This document shows positions 44,037 to 55,425 of a DNA stretch of 64,000 nucleotides, piece after piece. The DNA lies in NCBI GenBank assembly GCA_947579605.1, contig OX388329.1, forward strand, positions 21,904,299 through 21,968,298. Reading direction: 5' to 3'. The DNA comes from Athripsodes cinereus. Its lineage: Eukaryota; Arthropoda; Insecta; Trichoptera; Leptoceridae. The notes under the pieces were generated by a model. That model searched no databases. It had not been told where the DNA came from and saw only the letters and a list, made by a program, of their open reading frames with translations. Position 1 is the stretch's first letter. Each line of letters starts with the position of its first letter. The translations under genes and the position numbers were made by a program.

Positions 44037-44288
44037 CAATACTATACCATCACGATATATCCCACAAATGGGGTAGCCAGCAGACCAGCCGCATGCTAAA
44101 AACATAAAAGTTGCTTTCTCTGTGCTAACTGTAAAAATTAAAACATTCAGGGTGGATGGCAATTGGCAAACCTCATCGCTAATTTACGTATAAAATGATT
44201 TTCTTTCGAACGCCTGACTTTATCAAGACACTAGAAATCTTACGGAGAAGAGTGGGAGACAGAATGTTTGCCGGGTCAATCACGGAAC
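44037..44288 (-). mobile_element. TAG-SINE copy
   Basis: From TACTATACCATCACGATATA at the 3' end through GGGGTAGCCAGCAGACCAGC and TCATCGCTAATTTACG to the GGGTCAATCACGGAAC 5' end; a near full-length minus-strand copy. Confidence 0.85.
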
Positions 44289-45048
44289 AGAATAAAATTA
44301 TACATTTATTTTTCAAATTAACATACAGAATAATGTTTTTAAATCCCATGCAAATCAGATGAAATGTCATATTATAAACTTTTGTATGCCTGATATAATT
44401 TGTTGGAAGTTCAAGTCCACGTTGTCTTTCCTATGTCTTATATGATTAATTGGGTCAAAGTCCCAATTAAACAGGAAATATTGTGATTCTTGAATGGGCC
44501 CTTGCGGTAGTTTAGTAAAAACATGACTTGTTTTTTATTATTATTTGTATAAACTTTGCATAGTTATGTAGCATGTCTGTCAATATACAAGATATTCATA
44601 ATGTTTTTTGTCCGAAACCTTCCCATATAAACTGTATTATTGGATCTCTGTATCTTCTCTTATTACTGTGTTTCTACAAAATTACTTCTTCTCTGTCACT
44701 TTATTCTTTTTGCCTCTTTTACATGATTGATCATAGTTCCACAGTTCTTCCGACACTTCGCAGTCCTCTTATTATAAAATTTATTTATAAACACGAACGA
44801 ATTAAAATGTCTATGCGATCAGAGTACCTAATAAATACATTAAGATTTCAACTATTAATGGACTTCACCAGAGAACGTTATTACGTTCCAATTTCAAATT
44901 AGAGGAAATAAGTTATTTCTCAGCGGAAACTTGATTATTGTAAGCTCAATAATAATATTATTGTATGAATAATAATAATAATAATAATAATAATACCTAT
45001 TATCGATATCATTAATTTAGAAATGTCTATAAAAATATTGAATACATC
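44289..45048. other. AT-rich non-coding sequence with ATA microsatellite
   Basis: A TAA repeat occupies about 44968-44994. A 109-codon frame at 44573-44902 is hydrophobic and low in G and C and has no motif; I do not call it a gene. Confidence 0.4.
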
Positions 45049-45238
45049 CATCACGTCATCTCTCTCAAATGTGACAGCCAGTGGACCAACTGCTTATAAT
45101 AAACATGCAAGTCGTCTTCTCCGTGTAAATAAATGTTAAGACATCAAGGATGCGTGGCATATCTATATTTTACAGGTCACTAGAAAACTTACAGAAAATA
45201 GTGGGTTGCCTATTCTTTACCACAGACTCTACGGCATT
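45049..45238 (-). mobile_element. TAG-SINE copy, diverged
   Basis: CATCACGTCATCTCTCTCAA, GACAGCCAGTGGACCAACTG, AAACATGCAAGTCGTC and the AGTGGGTTGCCTATTCTTTA end match the family with many substitutions and a deletion. Confidence 0.75.
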
Positions 45239-46714
45239 GATATTTTATGCTTCTTTTAAATTTCAAACATAAATTAGTCATTCAAAAAAGTATAAAATCT
45301 TTTTTACTTCGATTCCTAGGAGTACAAGGTAGAATCAAAGTATCTAACGGATGTGAGTTATAAAGTATCAAACTAAGAGGACTTTAGAATATCTAACAAG
45401 CAGTATGAGAAAAAGAAATATGGCAAACCACAGACAAGGTTGTCTATGATAGCTATGCAACAGGTAATTATGGGTAGATAAAGGTGAACCTGTGTTCAAC
45501 AGTGAAAGCAAAAGAACTAGCGAAAAAATATTTTCAATTCATACCTCAGATTGCCTTTTTTTATTATTTGTTTTTTTTATTTATTCCGATCCATTACTCT
45601 CCAATATCTAATAAGTAATTTATTCCATACAAATGACTAATAGAAGTGCACTTGAAATGTACGCAGTGTTCCATTATTGTTATTTATCCGGGATAGATGA
45701 AAATAGATTACCAGTGTATCTACTATTACTACCTACATACTATTTCCTTCTAGGCAGAATGGGGGTGTATCGCCACCTCTGCATCTTACATATTCTCAAC
45801 ATTTATTTTATCTATTATTGAGTACTGCACTCCCGACCTACTTGTGTAAAGGAGACGTTTGACAGGAGAGGCCACGGTCAGGCCAATAGAACATGTCAAG
45901 TGGAAATAAATGTCCTGTCAATATATCTAATTATAATAGACACAATACACAATATTTAATGGAGAGTGATTCAATACATACTATTTAATGGAGACTTCGC
46001 TAAAATTTAAAGATTCAAACAACGCACTTTGTGATGATGTAGTTTTCGTTAGACGAAGGTTCTAAGTATAAATAAATCACTCGCGAACGAGCGGATTGCG
46101 GTGTGAAGAATAGGATAAAATAAACTATAACAGTCCTGGCTGGTTCTTGTTTAAAATATCCAACGGTAAACGGCCAATTAAATGTTAAATTTGTAAATAA
46201 TTTTACATTGTTCGCTGTACAGTAGGTAATTATTTTATGCAACCGTCAAATTTTATTTATATAAAATAATTATTATTGCACGGGGAAACGGTATGTATGT
46301 ATATTACATACATGCAGTTATTATACAGAGTACCAAACTTGTGGAAGATTTTAGATTATACAAATCTTGTAGAAATAGGTGATAGTCACACTTTGTGAAA
46401 CGGATCCAAATTCCTTAGGGATGAATTTACATACTTTGTTCTTTCCCATTTTATTAAACTGCCTACGAAGAGTTGGATATATCCGAGATGTTATTTGCTG
46501 AAATCATTCTGTTGTTACTATTCGCTACTATATGGAGATGTTGAATTATTTATTAACATACACGTCGCATTGTGCGACACATGATGAAATTGATAAATGT
46601 ATTTTTAAATGTAGCGTAATTTATTTATGTTTTTTTACATTATATTTTTCGTATAGTTTATAATTTGTCACATAGTAACTCTATCGTTTACATACATACT
46701 TCTATAGGTGTCTA

Positions 46715-46840
46715 GGATAATTCACCGACGGATGATTCGACGATATCAATTCACCGACAGGATAATTCTACGACACACATTTCACCGAGAGGATAATTCT
46801 CCGACATACAATTTCACCGAGAGGATAGTTCGCCGACAAA
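46715..46840. repeat. ~31-bp minisatellite, four units
   Basis: Units follow AATTTCACCGAGAGGATAAT then TCTCCGACATAC, repeated four times with drift (TTCACCGACGGATGATTCGA is the most diverged). Confidence 0.85.
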
Positions 46841-46895
46841 TACAAAACATTATAATGTAAGCGTGCTCAGAAGTTGTTTTTAGGGTATGAAAAGA

Positions 46896-47700
46896 ACTAT
46901 ATTCATACAGGGCGTCACATTTTCTTTGGATTATTTTCTCTATTGTATACGGGGCGTAAGGCAGATCGTTTGAAAATTGTTATGGCATATTATAGAGGTT
47001 CTTCTTGTTATGGGTTATACCCGTCATATTCGTATCTCAAGATCCCGCAGCCATGAGATCGCGTCGTCCGACCCTAAACTAAGTGCTTGCAACCCGCCAT
47101 CGTATGAATATCGGGGACATATGTTCACCACGTGGTCTGTTGTTTGGTCAGCACCAAACACACATAACGGAGAGTCTGCGAGTCCCCATTAATGTAGGTG
47201 TGATGCTGTGCATCCGACCCCACTCCTTAGCCTGTTCAGCGTGCACCAGAGTTTTCTGGGCAAAGTAGAGCCTGGAAGCTGTACAGTTGGATCTGCATCG
47301 TAGACATTATAGAGGTGACCATACAGGACAGTTTGAGGATACTCAATATTTAAGTACACAGGGTGTCATATTTTTTTAGTTCGTTTCTTCTAGTATATTA
47401 TGAGTGTTTTGGAATATTTTGTGGATACTCAAAATTTATACAGGTTGTCATATTGAGATTGTTTCTACTGGTATGTTCAGTTTGTTTGGCAGCATGTTAA
47501 ACATGGGGTATGTAGATGGGACAATAGGTATGAAATATTATTTTTGTAGGTATTCAAAATTTATAGGACAATGCGTCATATTTTTTGGGATTGTTTCTTC
47601 TAAGAGTGTATACGGGATAAATGACATAACATGTTATACATATAGATGGGACAATAGAATATTTTGTAGGTTATCAAATTTTTATTCGGGGTCACTTTTT
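46896..47700. repeat. Degenerate long-period tandem repeat
   Basis: Variants of CAGGGTGTCATATTTTTT, GATTGTTTCTTCTAGTAT and ATGGGACAATAGAATATTTT recur near 46906, 47350, 47435, 47563 and 47685. The period is ~85-130 bp. A LINE-F fragment interrupts the array at 47024-47330. Confidence 0.6.
47024..47330 (-). mobile_element. LINE-F C-terminal fragment
   Basis: The minus-strand frame ending at TGA 47024-47026 reads DPTVQLPGSTLPRKLWCTLN, RLRSGVGCTASHLH, then one in-frame TAA, WGLADSPLCVFGADQTTDHV, VNICPRYSY and AISWLRDLEIRI. The pattern LPR..W..LNRLR.G.G, WG..DSPLC..GA.QT..H.V..CP and a closing W.R.L.IR is the standard C-terminus of many insect non-LTR retrotransposons. It is 5'-truncated, with one nonsense mutation. 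Confidence 0.8.
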
Positions 47701-47865
47701 TGTTTTTTTTTTAATTTTGAAATATTAAAAATTAAAAAAAAAAATCATGAACAATTGGCGAGCTTATTGCCTGAAGGCAATATCTTCCAGCTAACCAAAA
47801 AAATTGCGTTTATAAAAAGGACGTAAAACGTGTTTGCGTATGGGTAGTAGGTAAGGGAGGTTATA

Positions 47866-48110
47866 AGTCCACCGTAATGGACTACTATTACACCACCACG
47901 TTAGGTTTGCATGTATGTAATAAACATGCAAACCTACTTCTCCGTGCCAACAAAAATATGTGACATTCAGGATGGGTGGCAAATCTCATTGCTGAATTTT
48001 AATATATATATAATGGCTTTATTTTTTAAACACCTGCCTTTGACAGGACAAGACTTTGACGGAATAAGTGAAAGACCAATTTTCTGCCGGGTGTTCCACG
48101 AAACGTCTTT
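47866..48110 (-). mobile_element. TAG-SINE copy
   Basis: The core AATAAACATGCAAACCTACT, CTCCGTGCCAACAAAAATAT, ATTCAGGATGGGTGGCAAAT and the 5' end GCCGGGTGTTCCACGAAAC match well. The 3' terminus has degenerated. Confidence 0.8.
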
Positions 48111-48647
48111 GCAATAAACACTTGAAAAAATGTTATTTCTATAACTCTGTGTTCATGTTGATTGGTATATATTAAGATTTTTTTAATCGGTTGTATATTA
48201 TTTAAATATATAAAGAATTTTTCATCTTTGTAGCTTTATCTTATGTTATCAACAATATTCTTCCGTAAATATGTTGCATGTTTTAGAAATATTAGTGTAG
48301 TCATTTATATTCAACCTAATATGACAATTTGATAGGTATCTGACAGGAACACGATTGACTATAATTATACATTAGCTAATTCACACTTTTAAACCATGAT
48401 TCGGCGTTTTATAATGATACGGTGTTTAAGTGTAAATGTCTGTCCACAATTTTATGTCTCGAAATATCTTTGTCATTTTCCACCTCAGTTATGTAAGCTC
48501 TCTATTTTGTACGTGTCCCAGTGATATTACTTTTTACTTTTAAGTTAGAGACGATTGATAAACTTTATTTCTAAACAATGATTCTTTTTTTTCTTCAACA
48601 CAGTTTCTTATTACGTAAAAGTTATCGTAAAACACAACGTTCAACCA

Positions 48648-48772
48648 ATTCAGCGATGAGTTATGCCTTCAGTCCTGATGATATTAGTTTTTTGTTGGCA
48701 TAGAGAGGATAATTTGCGCGTTTACTGTGCAATTAGACTACTCCATTTGTGGAACATATCTTCATTTTATAG
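48648..48772 (+). mobile_element. TAG-SINE copy, 3' half
   Basis: TTCAGCGATGAGTTATGCC, TTGGCATAGAGAGGATAATT, CTACTCCATTTGTGGAACAT. Diverged and 5'-truncated. Confidence 0.65.
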
Positions 48773-51532
48773 ATAGATACAGATAGTTCTGACCACATGA
48801 TTTAAATATTCAAACCTTTCGATTCAGGTGAACCTCAAAATTCACTAGTTGCTGTACTGCTGCCAACGTTATTTATGTTCCTATAGTAATAAAATTATTC
48901 CAACTATATCAACCACCCAAGGCAGAACGGGAAAATTTCCACTAATTTTGCCTAGTATTTAATGATATTTGCAACTTTGAACTTTTAAAATAACATTTTT
49001 AAATTTATTTCCATTTAATTCAGTTCTTAGCGTTATATTACACGTTTTCAGCTGTTTTGTTTCTCGTTTATTTCCCACACTATTTTGTTTCATTGACAGC
49101 AATATCAGAGGTTGCATAATCTTTTTTGTATGATAAATCTGATTTACATGTCTGTGGACTCCCAAAAATTTCTCTCACGCACACGTACGCCAGTGGCGGG
49201 ACTAGGCTTTTCACATCGGGCATGCTTTGTATAAATATACTATTTTACTCGCAAACGAGTGGATGTCCTTGAGAATATTATAATATATAAATCGGAAACG
49301 GGACTAGGCTGTTCATGTTAGTCTTGCATTCGTTATAATAAATAAATGAAATATATTTATTTAATTCATTTACGGCGTAAGCCCGAACACTTTCATAATA
49401 TTATGAACAAAGATACAAATTTCCAAACAAATACAATTCAGTAATAAAACGTTACTCAAATCATTAATCATAAAAGTGATAAAACTATAAACATATCAGG
49501 AATGAAACATTAATCAAATCACTAATAAAACTTTAAACAAATCAGTAATAAGATATTCAGAATGGTTGACATACCCCTTTGATGAATTTAATATATTCAA
49601 TGGTGTAGGTATATGCGATGACTCTTAAAGAACTTTTGAAAACCTAAGTGGGAGATCTATTGTTTGCCTAAGACTTAATGGAGGAGTCCTTATTTAGGTC
49701 CTTAGTCCTTAAATAAATAAAATACAAGAAGTCTCTGATACAAATAAATACAATTTTAAAATATGTAACTTTAAAGTTAAATGTCGCAATTATTACACAA
49801 TTTATTTTATCTCGCGCATCCATCATAAATCATAATATTAATATTAATCCTTTATGAAGAAAGTTTCGAGTCTAAAAACTACATATACCAGCGGTTGCAC
49901 GTAGTACTACCTTCAAATTATTTTTAACTGCCTAATACCAGTAGGAAGTACGTTGCTACACGACTCACACAATCATCACACAATACAAATAAAAACATAG
50001 GTAGGTACTCATAATAGGTAGCTACACTTTGCCGTATGCATCCAACCGTTCTTCTTGGATGCTTGCTTTTTTTGTCCTTTAAAATCGCACAAATCCAACC
50101 AACATACACAATAACACACTTGTATGTCGCGTCATTGTATAGTACGTATTCACACTAAAATTTAAGTTTGTGTCGGTGAGAAAAAAGCAACGTATAAAGC
50201 AAACTAACAGACTATTCCATTAATTTAGCTATTACGGTAAATTATTGGATTTTATTAAAAAAAGTCAAAATGACGTATCAATTGTATGCGTACTTTCATA
50301 CATTTAATACGCGCTTTTGATAAAAACTTACAAAAATTGTATATTTGGTGCGTATATTTCTGTGCATGGACGAATCGTTTCCTTTCCGACGAAATATTAC
50401 GCGGCAAATTCAAATTAGTTTTTGATGATTTCAATATTTTCTTCATAGATTCTCTGGGCATGCTGTGCTTTTTTGCATGTATGGCAGGCACGCGACTGAC
50501 GTACGCACACATACACATACACAAGTGGGTATCTGTAAACTAGTGGACTAGATAAATATAATCATCGTAAAAATAACAATTTATACTCCATTAAATAAGA
50601 AGAACTTTAGTTATACTTAATTACGAAAGTAAAAGCAAAATATATTTATTTTATGGATAACAGAGCGTTAGTAATAGTAAACATTAGAATTTTCTAAATA
50701 AAAAAGTAAAAAATGTATGTAAATGACAATACGACAATCTACAAGCTATTAGTTCCTTACAGTTTTACATTTAAACTATTCGGCAGAATACCGAATAATA
50801 GACGAAATATTCGGTATTCGGCCGAATAGTAAAAATGTTGCCGAATAGGCAGAATACCGAATAGTTGCCGAATATTCGTTGCATCTCTATATACCTTATT
50901 ATTAAACATTTTTGTTAATACTTTACATTACAAACTATGTAACATGAATAAAAATAAAACACATTTGTTTATTCCACATTGGCTATATTTTAATCGCGAA
51001 TCTCTTGAAAGCTGGGTCGCGACTTATTAAGTCAATGTGAAAATGTTTCATACTTCCACCAAATACCGTCCACTAAATTATACATGAAACATAGTGCGAG
51101 TTGAGAAAGAGAAGTCGGTAAACGTAAAGATAGATAAAGATAAATGTAAAGATAGATAAAAAAAAAACATAGCCTACAGTACATCGACAATCCACTTTCG
51201 AAACAATCGTAGTCGAGCACCCTCTTGTGGTGTATAATATTGAAGTGTACCATTCATTCCTAACCCCCCCTTGTTACTGAAAGTAGTAAGTTTCATAATA
51301 TTTCCCTATTAACCACTACCTACTAGTATACATTTTTTTCAAGTGCACTTTACCTTATTGCTTCGATATTTAGTACTTTGAGGATCTATTACGTATTTCC
51401 GAACGTAATTTTATTATATGGTTCCTTTTATCGTACATTTCATCCTTACGAAGCCATCCTTACTAGGCTTTCTTAATTCTACGTAAGGATGTTATTTATT
51501 CATTTATGCACTATAAGGAAGAAGCCTACTGA
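48773..51532. other. AT-rich non-coding sequence with one repeat copy
   Basis: A LINE-tail-like segment (ATATATTTATTTAATTCATT then TACGGCGTAAGCCC at 49352-49386) and the CCGAATA repeat at 50730-50888 are the only identifiable items in ~2.8 kb. Confidence 0.4.
50730..50888. repeat. CCGAATA-rich repeat, copy 2
   Basis: ACGACAATCTACAAGC, CGGCAGAATACCGAATAATA, TATTCGGTATTCGGCCGAAT, TTGCCGAATATTCGTTGCAT, CTCTA. It matches 27380-27500. The self-complementary CCGAATA motifs can fold. Confidence 0.65.
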
Positions 51533-51642
51533 TTTTTTTTTTTTTTTTAAATGATATATCTGGGTTTTTGTTATAAACCCAAATACAACCTTATACACCT
51601 TTCACAGTAAGCTACTAAAAGCTTGTGTCGTGAAAGGGGAGT
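51533..51642 (-). mobile_element. SINE-B copy, 3' half only
   Basis: CTCCCCTTTCACGACACAAG through GTATTTGGGTTTATAACAAA and CCAGATATATC plus an A run. The tRNA-derived head is missing. Confidence 0.85.
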
Positions 51643-51734
51643 GATGTGTAAATACATGACATATATTTACACATCAAAATAGAAAAATAGGAATAGTATG
51701 AAAAAAGTTGAAGAAATGAAATCAGCGTGCTTGT

Positions 51735-51812
51735 ATTAAAAGTTGAGGAAGCGAAAGAAGTTTGTAAGGAAGTTTCATCCTCTCTGTCCACCCCACTTGG
51801 AGTACGGCGTGA
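51735..51812 (+). mobile_element. LINE-A 3' scrap
   Basis: GTTGAGGAAGCGAAAGAAGT and TTGTAAGGAAG, then CCACCCCACTTGGAGTACGG and CGTGAGTG, correspond to the last codons and stop region of LINE-A. A TAG-SINE remnant of opposite orientation abuts it. Confidence 0.7.
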
Positions 51813-51962
51813 GTGTGGCGTTCTCCGTGCCAACAAAAAATAAAGAGTGTTGAATTTAAATTGTAAAATAAATTTATATTTTCGAACACCTGCCTATTAC
51901 AGGACACTCAATAACGTACGGAAAAGAGTGAGAGAACAATTCATCACCAGGTGCCTCATGGA
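51813..51962 (-). mobile_element. TAG-SINE copy, 5' part
   Basis: GTTCTCCGTGCCAACAAAAA, ATTTTCGAACACCTGCCTAT, ACAGGACACTCAATAACGTA, CACCAGGTGCCTCATGGAAC. The 3' half is missing at the junction with LINE-A. Confidence 0.8.
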
Positions 51963-52243
51963 ACTGACGCTTTATTTTATTTTTCAATAACAAAATAAAT
52001 GTCAACACAACATACTTATTCTTATTCATAGGCATTCCACCCGGTACGAGTTATTTGTGAGAACACTATACATTCAATATATAAACCAGCAAAGATCCTA
52101 AATTTGCCAGAGATGTTTAAATCTTTATAAAAACCAACATTTTATGTGACTTACCTATTTAATAATTTCATTCTAAAAACTGTTGGATCATTCTACTACT
52201 ACTTCTAAATGTTACATCAATCTATTATATTTTAAATAATATT

Positions 52244-52900
52244 CTCATCATCATCATCATCGCCCTCAACGCTCCTCTCGGGAGCACAGGGCAGAAACCA
52301 GCCTCCTCCATTCAGAGCGTCTCTGTGCCAATTGCGTCACCTCTTCCCACGACATTCCTTGCGCTCTGATATCGTTGTCATAGGAACGGTGTATTGTGAA
52401 AGAGGGACGCCCGGGCCTACGGAACCCCTGCGGACGGAAGAACAGTGCTCTTTTTGGCCAACTATCATTGGGCATTCTCAAAACATGTCCCAGCCAGGAC
52501 CATCGTCTCTCTTGTATTACAGAGATTACAGGTCTCTGCTGGGTGCGCCGGCGCACAGCATCATTTGTAACATGTTCATACCATCTGACATCCAAAATCC
52601 TTCTAAGACACTTGTTTTCAAAGCTTAGTATCTTCCGCTCTTGAGCCTTGGTTAAGTGCCAAGACTCGCAGCCATATAGAAGGATTGGGATGATGCACGC
52701 ATTGAACAAGCGACATTTTGTCCTGATGCTGAGTCCAGACGCCTTCCAAACTTTGTTCATGTTGTTGAAAGCCCCGCTAGCTGCTCCTATGCGGATTGGT
52801 AATTCCGACCGGAGATCACCCTCTGGCGTTATGGTTGCTCCCAGGTACCTGAATTTACTAACCTGAGATATTTGGGAATTGCCAACCATTAGTACAAATA
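52244..52900 (-). mobile_element. LINE-B, best copy: intact 207-codon reverse-transcriptase C-terminus
   Basis: The minus-strand frame 52889-52266 is uninterrupted. It covers the thumb and C-terminal region of a non-LTR reverse transcriptase: VSKFRYLGATITPEGDLRSE (F-x-Y-L-G thumb motif), IIPILLYGCESWHLTKAQER, CLRRILDVRWYEHVTNDAVR, RRWSWLGHVLRMPNDSWPKR, FRRPGRPSFTIHRSYDNDIR and ALCSREER at the stop. The catalytic YADD and endonuclease regions are absent, so it is 5'-truncated. The 3' tail is an ATG/GAT repeat, plus-strand CATCATCATCATCG at 52247-52260. The clean frame and near identity with 534-733 argue for recent transposition. Clade not assigned. Confidence 0.92.
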
Positions 52901-53049
52901 ATATTCTACTTCAACAATAATATTATATCGTGTTCACTATCGATCCTTTAGATACTCACAGCCACTACATAGAAGGGTGCTAGTTATTTTTAAAGATGTA
53001 GCGTTTGTCCTGCAAATATCCGGTATCCAACAAGACCAATATCAATCCA

Positions 53050-53322
53050 ATCGCTCTTTAACGCCCTTCTAGGGAGCAATTGGCGCAATCCAGCCTCCTC
53101 TATTTAGAGCGTCTCTGCGCCAATTGAGTCATATCCTCACTCGTCATTCCTAGCGTTCTGATGTCCCTGCTGTCATAGGAACGATATATTGTAAAAAGAG
53201 AACTTCTAGGCCGTCGGAACCCTTCTAGATGAAAGAATAGTGTTTTTTTTTTGCCAATTATCATTGGACATTCTCAAAACACGACACGGCCAGGACCATC
53301 GTCTCTCGTTTACTACAGATCT
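53050..53322 (-). mobile_element. LINE-B fragment, decayed
   Basis: Plus-strand landmarks TTAACGCCCTTCTAGGGAGC, CAGCCTCCTCTATTTAGAGC, GTCATAGGAACGATATATTG and ACATTCTCAAAACACGACAC parallel the 52244-52900 copy but with many substitutions and no intact frame. It ends abruptly inside LINE-B at 53322, where LINE-A sequence begins. Confidence 0.8.
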
Positions 53323-53790
53323 TTACTAGGCAGAGAGAACGGAACGCCATATAGATCTGTCCTTACATACTTCTTTCTCTTCTTCTACATACAATTTCTC
53401 ATGCACGCACGTCGTTTTCTCTTACTCAAAACACGGCCGTCCTTGAGAATTTGTCTTCGTGATCAAGCCATGTAGGTAGTTCTCGAACGCCCGCGCTTTC
53501 TCACACCCCTCCTTTCAGACAAGTTTATCCTCTTTGTCATTCTTTCCTCTTCCATTCGTTCCACATGACCACACCATGTCAATTTATTATTTACACGCAT
53601 TCTATCCACAACACTCCACTTGCATTTACTCATTCTTCTAATATCCTCATTCCTCACTCTATCGCGCAGCGTTTTACCAACCATCCTCCTCAGCGATCTC
53701 ATCTCCACAGCATTTATTCCACTTTCGTCCCTCTTCAACCATGTCCACGTTTCGCTTGCATAGGTACATAAGTGTCGGTACCAGGATGGT
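53323..53790 (-). mobile_element. LINE-A fragment, partly open
   Basis: On the minus strand, MKRDESGINAVEMRSLRRMV, GKTLRDRVRNEDIRRMSKCK, LTWCGHVERMEEERMTKRIN and RKRGRSRTT match LINE-A. A frameshift lies near TYMA (53463), after which the ends CKDRSIWRSVLSA-type appear in another frame. The 3' end (YPTW..., GTATAG tail) is missing where LINE-B sequence starts. Confidence 0.85.
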
Positions 53791-54176
53791 ATTCAATATC
53801 CAGCTATTCGTTTTAAATTCACGTCTGTTATCCGGTACCGGTAAAATCACTATCCATTACAACTATTGTTGTTATATCCCATGCATGGACATTATAATCG
53901 ACTGCTTTATAAATTAGCTACCTACGTATATCGATGTACTTTGTAATCGACCTCAATATTAAAATGCAATCATGTTATGTACCTACTCATACTTTATTCA
54001 TATTGTTTCTATTCCCAGTCGATCAATTTCAACATATTTTATACCGTGTCATTATTTATTTGAAATGCTTTCGTTTTTATTGTTAGTAGGTACACACATT
54101 CATCAAAATAAGTGATATCTAATCAAATTGGTAATATTTCAAACATTAGTTTTGCTTATAAACTATATTTTTTTTT

Positions 54177-54347
54177 ACATAGATATATCTGTTTTTTTTT
54201 TTATTATAAACCCAAATACAACCTATTACACCTTTCTAGTAAGTTAAAAGCTTGTGTCATGAAAGGGGAATTTGCCAGAACCTGGGATCAAACCACCGAC
54301 CTCATGTTCGCAAGCAAGGCCGAGACTCTACCAGGCTACCGACGAAC
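54177..54347 (-). mobile_element. SINE-B copy
   Basis: Minus-strand order GTTCGTCGGTAGCCTGG, TAGAGTCTCGGCCTTGC, GGTTTGATCCCAGG (B-box with changes), CCCCTTTCATGACACAAGC, GTATTTGGGTTTATAATAAA. Nearly full length, moderately diverged. Confidence 0.85.
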
Positions 54348-54479
54348 TCTAACATTCAAATTCATTTATATTGTTTTTGTAAAATCATTTTTTTGTTTCA
54401 GAAACCGTTTATATATTTAGATATTTTTTAATTTTATTTTAATACTTCTGCAAGAATAGACCTCCGGTCTTTGTTGTAT

Positions 54480-55425
54480 GTATTTAGTGTCCATAATTTA
54501 GCGATGAGGAACGTTATCCACCCTGAATGTCTTATTTCTATAGTAAGTAGAGTCTTAAGGGCCCCGTTTAGCAAAAACGGTAAAATATTCAATTTTCAAC
54601 AAATTTGATAGAAAAACTGCCAAAACTTGTTGACCCTTGCGAACATATTGATTTGATAAAATAAAAACACAAATATTTATTACCAATATTAGTTTTTTAC
54701 TAAAAAATAAATAAATCGCAGACTGACGAGATACATTTAGGTACTCTTTGTTATATCAAAATAGAAATTATTTCTAAAATAAATATTTTTTTTATTCATC
54801 CTATCAAGCAAATAAATACTATAGATTTTAGCAAACTTTTTTTAGTATACAAAAAATTGAGTTCATGTGGTGATTTTTGGTTCCAAATTTGAGAAATTTT
54901 ATCAACAACAAAAAAAATTTGAATCGGTCAATATCCATGAAAAAACAAAAAAAAAAAAAAATTATTTGTTCTATAATTGTAATAACTCTCTAAGTATTCG
55001 TAATATTGAAAAAAATATATGATTTTTTTAGGATTCTCGTGCATTTATGTACCAAACACACCCCCGAATTAGATTTTTAGAAATATGCTTTTTTATAAAC
55101 GAATACTATGAAGCTAAAATCAGTTTTTTTTTAAAGTTTAAGTTTGATATTGGTAATTAATATTTGTTTTCATATTTTATCAAATCAAAATGTTCGTAGG
55201 GTCAACAAGTTTTGAGAGTTTGTGTACCAAACTTGTTGAAAATTGAATGTTTTATCTTTTTTGCTAAAGGGGCCCCTTAACTTGTATATTTTACTTGCAG
55301 TAGTACCTACCATAAATGATTATTCGCAATGCCTAACACTTCGTCTAATTAAGTTTACAAGCAATCAGTTGACAGCCTACCTTACTTGTGGAATGTCCTG
55401 TGATGGTACAGAGGTAATAAATAGC
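54480..55425 (+). mobile_element. TAG-SINE copy split by a TTAA-flanked MITE
   Basis: The left part (54489-54554: ATAATTTAGCGATGAGGAAC, CCACCCTGAATGTCTTATTT) and right part (55281-55425: CTTGTATATTTTACTTGCAG, ending CTTGTGGAATGTCCTGTGAT and GGTACAGAGG) together follow TAG-SINE order. The MITE at 54559-55276 separates them. Confidence 0.65.
54559..55276. mobile_element. TTAA-flanked MITE with ~140-bp inverted termini
   Basis: TTAA at 54555-54558 and 55277-55280 flanks GGGCCCCGTTTAGCAAAAAC on the left and the inverse GGGGCCCCTTTAGCAAAAAA on the right. The inverted similarity continues through TCAATTTTCAACAA, AAAACTTGTTGACCC and TTTGATTTGATAAAATA for ~140 bp. TTAA targets are used by piggyBac and Kolobok-type transposases. 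No coding region is present. Confidence 0.88.

Noticed and set aside
44573..44902. 109-codon hydrophobic frame
   Set aside because: T- and A-rich low-complexity translation, no start context or conserved motif; chance is likely.
47404..47826. 140-codon open frame as a gene
   Set aside because: It lies in the degenerate tandem repeat; the protein is itself repetitive and low in complexity.
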